A model generated the notes under the pieces. It worked only from the letters and a program-made list of their open reading frames with translations. It was not told the origin of the DNA and made no database searches. From contig JAINUG010000115.1 in NCBI GenBank assembly GCA_029706075.1, positions 310,001 through 374,000 of the forward strand: 64,000 bases of DNA. The letters are read 5' to 3'. Of the stretch, positions 47,851 through 60,228 are shown piece by piece. Positions within the stretch are counted from its first letter, which is position 1, and each line of letters opens with the position of its first letter. This stretch comes from Aldrovandia affinis. Its lineage: Eukaryota > Chordata > Actinopteri > Notacanthiformes > Halosauridae. A program made the position numbers and the translations under genes.

Positions 47851-47997
47851 CATATGCCATTTAGCAAACGCTTTTATCCAAAGCGACGTACAGCAGTGCA
47901 TGCATACATTTTTCAGCATATGTGGCCCCAATAGGACTTGAACCCACAACCTAAGCATTGTCAGCACCATGCTCTACCTACTGAGCCACACAGTACC
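47851..47997 (-). mobile_element. tRNA-like SINE with AAAAGCGTCTGCTAAATG tail, copy 3
   Basis: On the plus strand it runs from ATGCCATTTAGCAAACGC to CTACTGAGCCACACAG. The B-box equivalent (GGACTTGAACCCACAAC) is better kept than in the other two copies. It is oriented opposite to 36968-37112. Confidence 0.85.
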
Positions 47998-48029
47998 ACA
48001 CAGATTGAAACAATCGATGCAATGCCTCC

Positions 48030-48700
48030 CTACACACGCACGCACACGCACGCACACGGGCGCAGCATTGTTCCGGCATGTGCACTGCTTGAATTTAGAG
48101 GTCCGGGGAGTTGTTTTGGCCTACCTCAAGGTGAGACGTTCGTCTGAAAGACGCCCCGGCCGCGGAAAAGCCTCTGCGGGCTGCGCGCGATGATAAAGAT
48201 TAAACGACCCTTTAATGCCGGTAATTAGATTAGCCGAAAGAAAACAAGAGCGGGCGGCGGGGGCGCCGGGACGGGAGTTTCATGGCGATGATTTGCGAGC
48301 GAGGCAGAGGGCCCCGGCGCGATGCTATGAGAGCGTCCTCCTTTGTTTGACGAAGCTCCATGGGGGGAGGCGAGAGAGAGAGAGAGAAAAAAATACCGGG
48401 AAGAAGAAAAGAACAGACAACGTGTCCCTGTGAAGAAAAAGCCCCCCTGTGAGGAAGCAATTATCAGCGTGGCTCTGTCAAACCTCCGACCCTCCCTCCC
48501 TCCCTCCCTCCCTCCCTCCCGCTTCCCGGAAACTCCAAACAACCGAGCGGCCTCATTGAAATGCGCAGAGCGGCCCTGCGTCGACTGACATTTCGCACCG
48601 CCGCGTTTTCTTCGTCGCCGCCATCGCCTATGCCGTTGACTCGTCAATGTGCAGGTGTGCAGTCTCGCCGTTTCGGGTGAGTGGTTTGTTTTGTCAAGGT
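48030..48700. other. CpG-rich block with (CCCT)n repeat at 48490-48520
   Basis: It starts with interrupted CACG repeats (48035-48058), then a GC- and CpG-rich stretch (48140-48340), a GA-rich run (48370-48390) and a TCCC tetramer array. Frames on both strands through these repeats are not credible genes. Taken as a whole it could be a CpG island or regulatory block. Confidence 0.4.
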
Positions 48701-48708
48701 CCCATATA

Positions 48709-48938
48709 CAGTGGTGGATGAAGTACACAAACCCTTAACTTGAGTCAAAGTACAGATACCCAGACAAAATATTACTCCTGTAAAAGTAAAAAGTCCTACA
48801 TTTAACCCCATTTGCCTTTGAAATGTAGGGGAGTGAAAGTAAAAATGGGAATACTTAAGTAAGCACAGATACTTGAAAAATGTACCTAAGTACAGTAATG
48901 AACTAAAGGAAAGTGTACTTTGCTAGTGTCCACCACTG
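48709..48938. mobile_element. hAT-type MITE with 8-bp TSD
   Basis: Its termini are CAGTGGTGGATGAAGTAC and, inverted, CAGTGGTGGACACTAGC. The interior has repeated AAAGTA and ACTTAAGT motifs. It is 230 bp long and non-coding. Flanks CCCATATA (48701-48708) and CCCATACA (48939-48946) agree at 7 of 8 positions, fitting the 8-bp hAT target duplication. This is a widespread type in fish genomes. Confidence 0.85.
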
Positions 48939-48946
48939 CCCATACA

Positions 48947-51900
48947 GGGCCACACCCCTGACTATGGAAGGGAAACTGAAAATTTCACCTGGCTGAAGAT
49001 TGTACTGGGAAACATTTAGATAGCCATGCAGCGCACGCCAGCTTGGGCCGAACGTGAAATGAGCATCTCGGCCATGATAGAATCAAAAAGCAGGGGAGAG
49101 GTGGAGGCGCGTGGGACGCAAAGAGGATTAAAAAAACAGAGGGCATCTGTGACTTCAGACATCTGTGACTTTCCTGAGGTGGAGAGACAAGGGAGAGAGA
49201 GGGAGAAAGATAAAGAGAGACGGGGGAGGAAAGGAGAAGGAAAGGATAAGGAGAGAATAAGGGCGAGAGATGAGAGTCTCGAGTGGAAACCTGATCCGAA
49301 GGAAAACAAGAGGGACAAACATCGAAATATTACTAAAGGCAACGGTTCAGTCTACTGCAAAGCTCTTAGCTTTAGTAATACCTCAGGACCGGCCTACATA
49401 ATAATACATAGGGAAAACTAAAATACACACAGCCTTAAATGTGTTGAATTGTCACCATTTATGTCATTTAAGGCTGTGCCTGAATCTCTTGCGGAAAATA
49501 CAACGTTCTATTTCGTCCTCAAGCTCAGTTTAATCGCATGATTGTTTTCCCCTTTTTCCATCTTTCTCTCCCCTCTTTTTCTCACTGGCTCCTTGTCCCC
49601 CCCAAACCCAACCCCCCCAATATTCATTCTTTCAGTCTTGCTTACGGAGTTCAGCTTTACCTGTCATGTGCCACCGTATAAATGATATAAAAACGGACGG
49701 GGTACATATTATTTCTTGTGTTCCATATGTCATGCAGTTAATAGACAATGAATAAAAGTGAAAACCGGAGACAGTTTTCCCTCTCTCCATTACACCTTGG
49801 AAGAAGAAGCTTGTAAATTGGCTGTGGGGGGAGAGAGGTAAAAAACAATTATCTGCGCGGCATATAGACCGAAATGAGACCTGAAGCTATTTCTGTAATG
49901 AAGTGGAAAGTTGACATGTCAGCTTCGTGTGACCCCGATATTGTTTGAATGCAAGGAAATGACTTCACTATATTCTCCAGGCCCTGAAATGAATTGGCAA
50001 TTACGGCCGACTGCATCTGATTGGCGCTTAGGTAACACTTAAAGCAACAGGCAAGAACGGGTGAAACGCGTTGTAAATGTTATTTGTTGGCGAAAGGCAA
50101 AGCGCTCTGTCAAAAATGCATCAAAATAGAATGCAAAAAACTCCCATATAGAAATGTATTTGTATGCAAATTCTGACTACGAACTGTATTTAGGGAAAAT
50201 AACACCATTGCACAAAATAAACAGATTGGTTTATGTGAATATAAAAACGATGAACTACCCACACGGTTTTGCAAGCCTGATAAATCCACAGGAAGGCAGG
50301 TCCAGGAGACCATAAAACCCCATGCACAGAGTTTGGTTGAACGTGCCAAACTTTATATAAATACGCCTATAAGAATAATTTACTTAATACAATGCCTAGT
50401 ATGTACTAGTAAGCACTTAATTTTGAAACACTCATGGATTTTTCCCATCAAACTTATAATTAAGCTCCAAGTATACAGCGTTGAATGATAATTGCACCGT
50501 TAACTACTTATCATCTGTCAGAGAAGAAGTCTACGTACAATTATAAAACCGGAGGTGTTACAAGAAATGATGTACTGCTTACTTAACAATGTCATCTGAG
50601 GCTAATGCTGTTTTTATGATATTTTTGTATGATTTGTGTATTTGTGTATATGTACTAGATTCAATCGGCATATGTCTTTAACTTTGACTTTTTTCTTCTT
50701 CACAGCTTGGCGAGTTCAGCAATCACCTAAATTAATTTGTCACGCTGTGTTTGTGAGGATACCCACTTGCATTTATTTGTGAGTCAAACTTAAGGACAAG
50801 TGTTGATCAAATTCAGGAATAGGCCTATATGTCTGTGAGCTTTCATTTAGTTTTACAATTGGGGGAAAAACTGGGGTAAGAAAAGACTTCTCTCTAGCTA
50901 GCATTATAACTATTGAGGGCAACTTGACTTGCATATAGAATCACAGAGCTGGAGCTCATCAGTAACTATTAGGCACTGCGTTAAAGTGCACTGTGATGGA
51001 AGGCTATACATATTGTTTATTCGCAAGCTTAAGACATCTTATTACGTATTTACTTCCAGCTTACCCCCTATTTGGTAACTGTTTTTCAAATGAAGCCATG
51101 CTTAATATGTAGCAACGTTTTTATGCACTTTTATTTTATTCATTTGAGTAATTAGCAGTTAAACTGGGGGTGCTGTTATCGATTTGAGCGTAATTTCCAG
51201 ATTATTGTAATTTTTTAAGTGACCATAAGTAGAAGTAATTCTGGACTGCTTGGATGTCACGGGGAGCGGTCAGGCCAGCGCCGTACTGCAATGGGATCTG
51301 CTCAGGGTTCGAGTGCTGACGACTGCAGCATGAACACAGCGGTGACTTTACATTTGAACCTGAGACGCAAGGGGTGTGATGGCGAAGAGTCAGACAGGGC
51401 ACTAATCCTCTATGCTTTCAGCTCTGGAGGGCCGGGGATGTGAACGGAGGTTGGTTAATAAGCAGCGTCGGCCATGTCTCATTTGCGGTTACTTAAGGAG
51501 AGCTCCGAATGGCAAGATACTCTTTCTGCATTTCCCCCTGCCCCCACTTCAATGTCGGACATTTCATCACATTTCTTCGCCTGCCGGTGCACAGGAGAGA
51601 GGGATCCACACTCCTTTGGGCTTTCCGTGTTCCTCCATGTGCCGTTTCATTGTAACGGATCTCTTGTTTCTGCTCCGCCCGGGAAAGAGGAGAATTCTGG
51701 GTAATTAACCGGGCCTCTGCATAACACTGTATATTTAGCGGTGTTATTGCTCCTCTAAAAGTGACTATCGGATGCATAAACACAGGGATGAGTAATGCTG
51801 CCTCTTATAACGTGGTTGCCGGGACAATTAGGAGACTGCATTTACGAGATGATGCTTTAAACAGAGTAGCTTACACTGTGTTGAGATGGAGAAATTAACA

Positions 51901-52950
51901 AATGGGACTTGCATTCTCATATACGCCATTAGCGGCTCTACCATTAAGAAAGAGCCACAGGCAATTTTAGCGTCTTGTAAAATTCCCTCTGCATCAGTTG
52001 TTTTACCTCCCCCTCCCTCTTCAGAGGACCTGATAACAATAGCAATGTGAACTATAAGTTGAGAAGTGCACTTAGACTTGGATAAAGGTTCTCAGGAATT
52101 TCGATGTTAATTATGTTTAATGGCAAACCATGTATATTTAATGGCAAACCAAACATGTCAGAGAATAGAGGCTGTTGTTTTGACTGGTGGGTGAACCAAG
52201 TTTTCAAATATCAGAACCTTGCTGGAACAAAACAGAAGACCACAGCAAGAAACAGCGAACAAAGCGACAAAGCGAAATGTTACCGATCCTCCTGCTGTCC
52301 CAAAAACACTAAATTGTGATCGGCCAGGGAGTAATCATTGGCTTTTGCTTTTTAATTCCATTCATAAATCACTTTCCTAAGGCAGACATCAAAGAAACGG
52401 GGTTGGAAAAGGCAGTAAAGTATGTCGTTCGAGCTCATTTAAGTAAATAGCTCGGATTCCTGGGGCGCTCTCGTACACCCTGTGACTCAGTGACGACGGC
52501 GACAATCGTCTGAAAAACACGGAGAACAGTGGTATGCGAAAAGGGCGCTGTCTACTGGCTCTCTGTCTTTCCGAATAACAAAGTAATGCAGCGCAGCTGG
52601 ATAAGGTCAGCTGCAGGAGTGCCTCCTGTTGCTCTGCATTCAGACAGAGCGCCGCATCTCAATTCCGTGACTAAATAAATGAGAAACAGGACAACAATGT
52701 GCTTTTCAGCTGAGCGCCCTGCGTGTGGCAATGTTGTCGTGCGAGGCGCATGGCGTGGTTTTTGTCATCTCTTAAACAACGGCTGGGGAATCAGTAAGAT
52801 TTCTCCTAAGCCTCCTGAATGAAAGTGCATGCTACGGCTGGAATACCAAAAACACTGTCCTTGTGCACTCTCAACTACGGCAACTACAAGCAAGCGAAGC
52901 ATAGAGAACTGCAGTCCATGGTTTGGTTACCTCACCTCACATAACCAGGG
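48947..52950. other. Gene-free region, two strong candidate non-coding blocks
   Basis: No gene recognised. The purine-rich 49170-49260 explains the frame at 49026-49421. The blocks 49650-50110 and 51680-52080 have balanced composition, TAAT cores and no simple repeats, and resemble conserved enhancers in texture. The block 52440-52800 is similar. Confidence 0.3.
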
Positions 52951-53045
52951 CAAGGGGCTGGTGCCCATCGATTCAAACCCCAGGTGGGTGCACTACAGGC
53001 ACTGTAGAGCAAGGTACTTAGGCCTGGATTCAATCAACATTTGTC
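52951..53045 (+). repeat. Degenerate tRNA-SINE fragment
   Basis: ATTCAAACCCCAGGTGGGTGCACTA and GAGCAAGGTACTTAGGCCTG resemble the B-box and body of the SINE at 55365, with deletions. GATTCAATCAACATTTGTC follows, a word also seen in similar form at about 50658. Confidence 0.5.
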
Positions 53046-54155
53046 TTTGACTTTGACTCACAATTAAATGCAAATGTTCAATGTACTCACAAAATTAACT
53101 GGCCAAACTGCGTTTGGCATTCCCGCTTATATAGGCCGCACCCAAATATAACAGTTTATAGCTCAAGAACTGTGATGGCCACATGCCTAAATCTGGTATA
53201 ATTTGAAAGGAAACACGTTGTAGTTTATGGGGGTGGGCACGTGCATGTGAACATAACGCAGCCTAAAGGAGTGAAGATCAAACGTACAATAAAGTAGGCG
53301 CTGTATAGTTTTCTTGTGTAGAAACTCATGTTTGAAAAGCAATAAAGGAGTCACATTTCATGATAGACCGTGTATACTCATGCCTTGTACTATAGGTCAA
53401 CTAAGTCTATGTATAAAAACAGACCCAACAGACTTCTAGAGCTCATGAACTAGAGGCCTTTTAGTGAGTGGTGGACCCCATGTGTCCCAAAACCTATCAA
53501 GGTGGCTAAATCGGCCCAATGTATTTACTTCTGTTCTGTTTCTATTTACAATGGTAAATGAAGTAACCAACAGGCATTTACCATTATCAGCCTTTAAAAA
53601 AAAAACAGCAACAGTTGTCAACATTAGCAAAAGAAAAAAATATAGCTAAATATTGCAAATATGTTTATCCAAGACAAAATTACACTTCTGTCAATTGTCT
53701 GCTCTCATTGCAGATAATTTACAGTGGCTGTTCTAGAAGTCAGGTCTTCTTAAGTCAGCGGGCGGTGACAGTTATGGGGCTAAGGAGAAATGTTGATTAA
53801 CTCCAGGCCTTTGTCTTATATTCAGATGTATAAATGGTACAAAAGGTAAGTCATTTGGTTTTTTTTTTTTTTTGTTGCCTTTTTTAGTTTTTTCTGGTAT
53901 AAAAACGGACAAAACTGTCCTCTTCTGCATGACAAAATACGTGATGCTGCTTTGTTGAACAATATGGACACTTGCAGTGAACCTTTGACCTCATCAGAAA
54001 TCATATGCATTGTGCAATGAATGTGTCATGTGCAGGGCATCTGCTTAAGATATATGTACAAATGAGCAATAGGCAGAGGCCGCAAGGCATATGCTTATTG
54101 AATCGCTGACTAAATACATTAGTTAATTCATGATTTATGATTTAATACATTTTAA
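53046..54155. other. AT-rich intergenic DNA, no gene recognised
   Basis: Short frames only. A T16 tract lies near 53860. Nothing supports a gene. Confidence 0.35.
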
Positions 54156-54169
54156 CATTTTATGAATAT

Positions 54170-54535
54170 CCATCCATCCATCCATCCATTGTCTAAGCCG
54201 CTTATTCCTGGTCAGGGTCGCGGGGGGGGGTGCTGGAGCCTATCCCAGCATGCGTTCCGGGCGAGAGGCAGGAATACACCCTGGACAGGTCGCCAATCCA
54301 TCACAGGGCACACACACCATTCACTCACACACTCATACCTACGGGCAATTTAGACTCTCCAATTAGCCTAACGTGCATGTCTTTGGACTGTGGGAGGAAA
54401 CCGAGTACCCGGAGGAAACCCACGCGGACACGGGGAGAACATGCAAACTCCGCACAGAAAGGCCCCCGGCCTGGATTCGAACCCGAGACCTTCTTGCTGT
54501 GAGGCGACAGTGCTATCCACTGCACCACCGTGCCG
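54170..54535 (-). mobile_element. tRNA-headed SINE with (ATGG)n tail, full length, perfect 14-bp TSD
   Basis: Reverse-complement copy of the 9283-9646 SINE with very high identity. It runs from the CCATCCATCC tail to the GCGGCAC head; the B box is at 54473-54483 and the A box at 54517-54527, both intact. The exact direct repeat CATTTTATGAATAT flanks it (54156-54169 and 54536-54549). The perfect TSD and intact promoter boxes point to a recent insertion. Confidence 0.92.
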
Positions 54536-54714
54536 CATTTTATGAATATGTCATTGTTAATATAAAGTACTATGGTAAATTAAAACAGAGAAACTTTGGA
54601 CCCCATTTTGACGATGCAAGAGGATGTACATAAATGCAAGGAAAAAGCAGCAAGCACAGACCAAAAGGCTTGTCAGAATGAATGTTGCTTCAAGTCCAGG
54701 GTTATTAATAAGTT

Positions 54715-54724
54715 ATTAATAATA

Positions 54725-54755
<31 letters not shown>
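54715..54755. repeat. (AAT)n microsatellite
   Basis: An AAT/ATA trinucleotide run of about 40 bp. Confidence 0.95.
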
Positions 54756-55218
54756 CCTTATTTTGTAAAGTGAAATTCACGTTCTGTATATTACATCCCA
54801 ATGCACTGTAGACATACATCAAATGGGAAACATATAAGGCATATGTGATGGGATGTATACCCGTAAGCAACCCCAAAGTGTTCTGGAATAAGACAAAGAA
54901 TGAAAGGAGACCTGGCATGCTCGCAGCAACAAGTAAGGGAACAAAACGTAGGGATTTAGTTTTTAGGCCTGCTCCAGTGTGTGTTCTCTGGTTATTTATG
55001 CAGATTGTATTCCACAGATCAGTTAACAGACAGGGATGCGGTGCATCACTAAAAAATATTCCAAGTCAAAAATGCTTGCTTTAAAAAGGTGAGATGAAAT
55101 AAAATTAAAATACACTTTAACCAAAATACATGGTACACAAATATCTTGAATTATAAAATGACCTCTTGATGTCAGAAGGTTTTGTAACTCTAATGCAATT
55201 GTGTGCTTGTTTGTGTGT

Positions 55219-55760
55219 ACATTTACATTTTACATTTTAAGCATTTAGCTGACGCTCTTATCCAGAGAGACTTACAAAATGTGCACTAATACATGGTAAG
55301 AACAATCATAGTTTGCGCAAGAGAACAGTGCAGCAATACAGCTCCAGCTCCAGCTCCAGGCAGGCAGTGTAGTGTAATGGTTAGGGAGCTGGGCTTGTAA
55401 CGTTAAGGTTGCAGGTTCAATCCCCAGGTGGGACACTGCCGTTGTACCCTTGAGCAAGGTACTTAACCTGAATTGCTTCAGTTAATATTCAGCTGTATAA
55501 ATGGATTGTAAAGAAATGTCAACTGTAAGTCGCTGGATAAGGAGAGGAGTAAACAAGTATACATATGCAAAAAGGTTTGAACAAGTAGGCAGTGGTGATG
55601 ACAATTGGCTAGATGTACAGAATTCAGTGGTAGTGGAGTCTGAAAAGGTGGGTTTTGAGTCTCACAAGTGATTCCGCGGTCCTGACCAATTGTGGAAGAT
55701 CATTTCACCACCAAGGGTCAGGACAGAGAAGAGGCGAGACCGCGAGGAGCAGCTGCCGGG
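55219..55760. mobile_element. Nested SINE: plus-strand tRNA SINE (about 55365-55546) inside an older repeat fragment
   Basis: The outer piece begins CATTTAGCTGACGCTCTTAT (minus-strand L2/SINE-type tail) and appears to resume after 55547 with GGTGGGTTTTGAGTCT and GACAGAGAAGAGGCGAGA, a body seen in fish repeats. The inner SINE has a GTGTAATGGTTAGG head, a B box GGTTCAATCCC, GGTGGGACACTGCCGTTGTA and CTTGAGCAAGGTACTTAACC, and ends at AAGTCGCTGGATAAG. No TSD was seen. The reading of the outer fragment is less certain than that of the inner SINE. Confidence 0.7.
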
Positions 55761-56060
55761 CGCCCGTGTATCTATAAACATCCATGCACCCTCTCTGCAA
55801 GGTTATGCCACTGTATTGACATGCCCATACCCTGCCTGTGCATTGTGATTACTTTGCTACATTGATGGTATTGAGTGATTGATCTCTGTGGGATGTGGAA
55901 TTAATTAATTGAGGGCACACAATACAATTGATTATCAATATATCCTAGTTGTGCCTGTGCTCTATTTGAAATATGTTTTGAAAACATTATGGAAATTGTT
56001 CAACACAAAACGAAACATTTGTTTTTGAACAAGCATATTGTGATTTTGTATAATACCATC

Positions 56061-56686
56061 CAGGCAGTCCCCGGGTTACGGACGAGATCCGTTCTTACGT
56101 CTGCCTTTAAGTCGAATTTGTATGTAAGTTGGAACAGGTACATACAGTTCTTATTAATCGTCACTTAGTCAAATGTTTGTCTTAGTAGTATTTATTTTAC
56201 ATTTCTGTGCATATATATAAAACACTTCAGAAAAACCTCCAAATACAATAAAACATTAATTAAACAATAAAACATTAATTAAACATAACATTCAGTACAT
56301 AATACTGCTGTAATAATAACAATACTGTAATATTAATAATAATACAGTAATAATACAAGTAACTATGTACATACAATACTGTACTGTAAAAAAAACATTA
56401 ATGTTGCATCGGATTTACGCTTTGGAGGCATCGTTGTAAGGGTAAGAGAAAGAGAAAAACGGAACCGTGATCTGACTTTAAATAATGGACGGTGATCTGT
56501 TCCTTGAGCCGACGAACCGCTGAAACCGCGCAATGTTTTCATTAGCATCACAAAGTAGTGCATGTGTTCGTTCTTATGAACCATTGTATTTAACTCCAAA
56601 AAAAATTACATAATAGGCCTTATGACAGTCCGTTCGTAAGTACGAGTTGTGCGTAAGCCAGACGTTCATAACCCGGGGACTGCCTG
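56061..56686 (-). mobile_element. Tigger/pogo-like MITE with transposase N-terminal remnant
   Basis: Its ends are exact inverted repeats CAGGCAGTCCCCGGGTTA, diverging slightly further in (GGACGAGATCC against TGAACGTCTGG). It is 626 bp. On the minus strand the frame 56363-56599 contains MPPKRKSDA, which resembles the start of Tigger transposases, followed by a quick stop. The rest of the transposase is missing. A flanking TA is present on the right (56687-56688); the left is TC, probably mutated. Confidence 0.75.
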
Positions 56687-57119
56687 TATTCATATGTAAT
56701 ATTGGTACTGGAGTAGTTTCTTTGTGTGGATGCCTCCCCAATATAGTATAGCAAAAATCCTCTCAAGTGTTCTGGTATTACTACTGCAGATTCATTGCAT
56801 TTATCTTAAAACCACCAAGGTGAATTGCTATGACCTTTACAAAACTACTGCACCGCATCCCTGTCTGTGCTAATCTGCAACTGAGTCACCAGCAACCAAT
56901 CAGAGAATATGGCAGAAATGTTGACTTATTTCCACAAAATGGAGGAGTAAATAATCAATGCAGTCTGTGGTTTCCCAGAACTGTATCACTGTGCACTTTA
57001 GTTAGAGGAATTTGATAAATGGTAGAATGCCAGTGGTAGAACGCCAGTGCCCAAAAATAAATGTGTAGTGTAAAATAATAATGAAATAAAATTATATCTT
57101 GTAGTGTTGAGACATATTA

Positions 57120-57195
57120 CAAGTGGGACACTCCCGCTGTGCTCTTGAGCGTGGTACTTGACCCGAATGGCTTCGGTAAATGGCTGTAAAAAGTT
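57120..57195 (+). repeat. tRNA-SINE 3' body fragment
   Basis: AGTGGGACACTCCCGCTGTG and CTTGAGCGTGGTACTTGACC match the body of the SINE at 55430-55500 with several substitutions. The head and tail are missing. Confidence 0.65.
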
Positions 57196-59344
57196 GTTGC
57201 AGAAAATCTATCTTTCTTTATTGAGTGGTCGAAAGGTTATTATTAGCCACCTAACGTAAGCGGTGATTGTCACATCATCATTTGGATCTTTCAATTCGAG
57301 GTTATAAACACGCCCGTGTGTCCATTCTCGCCAATGCTAAGAATAGAATGGACGCACTGGTGTGAACTGTTTGATTTTGTTCTGGCCCATCTTTTTAATG
57401 AAACGCTGTTGATTTTCCCACAGTCTTTAGGAATAGCGCTGAAGACATGACCCTTTTTTATTAACAGAAAGTATGATTTGTTTTGATTTAATGCTCACCT
57501 TTTCCTCCATTGATAACAAAACGCTTCACATTGATAAGGGGTAATTGTGTGTGCTTCTTCTGGGTTCGCACCGCGTTCGGTTGACCGGTCCGTCCATAAC
57601 TCTGAGGTTCTACTGTACTGATTCTATCATCACTCCACAAAGATGTTCCATGCAGGCTGTTGCAAGGGTGTCCAATGGATTCTTGATACGGCACATCAAA
57701 ATATTTCCTTGCATTCAAATATTTGGTCAGAAATTCTAGGTGCCTATTAATGAACTGGTTATCATATGATGTTCTTATGGTTCTTATATGATACACGCAT
57801 GGCCACCGGAATTTGTTTTGAGGCAGGAATTTTGTGTTTTGAGTTACAGGCTCCCACTCACTAAACACACTGAAAGGACATATGGCATGCATACCCTCGT
57901 CCTCTGACATTGGAGGGGTGCACAATCCAGCAGGTACTCTTGTGTCATCAATTTTTCAACGCATTTCCATTTAAGCTTTGGGCGCACAGTGACAGAGAGG
58001 TCTCCCCCCTCGCCTCCAACCTGCCAATCCTTCATAAAAGTCACCTGAAACAGGCGTGATGGACAGTGTGGGACGGCGTCGCGGCCCCCGGGGTCAAGAG
58101 AAGCGCCGGGGCTCCGTCTCTGTCACACGCCCCTGTCATCAGTGGTGACACAGGTGGTGTGAGGTGTTTGTGTGTACGGGGGGGGGGGGATGATTGACAG
58201 GTCTCATCAGGGACAGCTTAATGACACCCCCAACCACCAATTAAAGCTCATCAACCGCTCAAATTGAATGTCGTTAATAAATTATGTATGCACTTGGTAA
58301 TTCCACATAATCTGGATATTAGAAAGTCAAAGGTGTATCCATTATTAATGAAGCCAAATTGGACTTTAATAACTGCTACACCGAATTCTACACTGTGGAT
58401 GAATTCACTTATGTTAATACGGGCGTATTATTAATGGCTAGGCTATTTCCTAAAATGTTAACTGACTGGAGCAGTTTAGAGGCAATTCTTAAGATTGACG
58501 ACCCTTTGGTCCTGGGAGCGGGAATCTGTTTATTTATTTATTTATTTGTTCACCTGTGGCATATCAGCCCTGATCATTATGTCAATAGATTCCACATCAA
58601 GTCGTTCGTTAGGACCCGGGTGCCACAATTACGTGAAATTATGTGCCGCCGCATTCACAAATTGCACGCCATATGCCGCATTATGTACCGCACTAGCATT
58701 TCACATGCTTTGAAACCGAAACGGGGAAATAATGATATTACATACATTTACATATATTTACATCATCAGATGTGTACTGCGTAATAATAGCCTGGAAATA
58801 TAAACGCATGCTTTTTAGTCAAAATTATGCTTGTGAAATGTTGTACCATGTCTCATAACTCATTCCTCGGTGTTCTTTTTTTTTTATCTCAGCGGTTAAT
58901 CGTGCTTTTAATACAGGTGTCGTGTTGCTGTTAGGCAAGTGTACGTATGGGCTGCATTATGAATTTGTGTTACCGAGGGATGCCATAAATAAAACGTACT
59001 TACTTGATCACAATTGTATTGTTAGCATGAGATGTTTATTGATGTTTCTTACATGCCCACAGTCTGCTGAAAATATAGCATTTTTCTTTCTGCCTGACCC
59101 ACCCCCTGTAATATCTGGAAATTGTTGCAAAGAACATAAGGATATACGGTATAATGACGAGAAGAGGCCATTCACCCCAACTAGGCTCATCATTACCTAC
59201 AGTCTAGAGAGTATCCAGCACTGCTTCAAGCCTTCAAGACTTCAATACCACAAGTGGCTCTGCTCACTTTTTGCTACAGTATATATCGTAGTGTCCTTTT
59301 GGCCTTTTTACTGATACAGCACAATGCCTGATCAACTACTACTA
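57196..59344. other. Intergenic; candidate enhancer-like block at about 57950-58780
   Basis: No gene recognised. The 58190-58780 segment is dense in TAAT/ATTA cores and has no simple repeat except a TTTA run near 58530 and a G10 run at 58180. The frame at 58359-58784 (141 codons) has no recognisable domain and ends in low-complexity YIYIYL-type sequence; I regard it as chance. Confidence 0.3.
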
Positions 59345-59770
59345 CAGCTAGTCTTTTTCAAATTAACACTTTTAGTTTTGCTCCTCCCATAAGATAATCT
59401 TGCCTAAATATTCTATTTCCCACATGTATAATTTGACAGGTTTCTGCCCACTTTTGGATCCTGTTTAGATCTTCTTGTATTATCTGCATGGATTCCAAAC
59501 TGTTTGTTAAACAGATGAGTTCTGTATCATCTGCAAATGTAACATCTGTTTTACTACTAGCATCCCTCAAGATCATTCATGTAAATAAGGAAGGGCAGAG
59601 GTCCAAACACTCATCCTTGTGGTACTCCACTTCCCACAGCACGTTGCTCCGATATGATATATGATCTAACCATTACTGTTTGTATTCTACCTTGCACCCA
59701 ATTTCTAATGCACTCCGAAATAACCGCCGTAGCCCAATTCCTGCTGATTTCATTTTAAATGAGCACTCTG
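59345..59770 (-). mobile_element. CR1-clade LINE fragment (reverse transcriptase)
   Basis: Minus-strand frames give VGSGVPQG-like sequence, FLIYMNDL, TFADDTELICLTNSLESM and DLNRIQKWAET, the RT motif B to C region also present in the CR1 element at 5440-5650. Frameshifts and a deletion after IQKWAET show it is old. Both ends are missing. Confidence 0.8.
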
Positions 59771-59869
59771 ACCAAAATTCATAATTTTATGTCTTATTAT
59801 ATGTCTTGATGATCCATCCACGTTTATGTCCGTTTCCATTTGAGCCATGAGCAATCAAATGGCAAATAT

Positions 59870-60226
59870 AATGGGAGCCAATTGTCCAATAATTCATAAA
59901 GACTAACTACACACCAGTGGTTTGATGAGAATTAAAATGATGAAAACCATATACCATGGCTGTCGTAGTCACCAGATTTCAATCCAACTGAACATTTATG
60001 GGGGATTCTAGAGAGGCATCTGAGACAGTGTTTTCCACCACCATCAAAAAAACACCAAATTATGGAATTTCTCATCAAAGAATGGTGTTGCATCCCTCCA
60101 ACAGAGTTCCAGACACTTCTAGAATCTATGCAAAGGTGTATTGAAGCTGTTCTGGCAGCCTGTGGTAGCCCAACGCCTTATTAAAACACCATATGTTGGT
60201 AGTTCCTTTATTTTGGAAGTTACATG
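59870..60226 (+). mobile_element. Tc1-like 3' fragment, family B
   Basis: The plus strand encodes SPDFNPTEHLWGILERHLRQ with the catalytic Glu, then FPPPSKKHQIMEFLIKEW and CIEAVLAACGSPTPY with a stop. The inverted terminus (TTCCTTTATTTTGGAAGTTA) ends before TA at 60227-60228. The first two Asp blocks are lost or unreadable. Confidence 0.82.
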
Positions 60227-60228
60227 TA

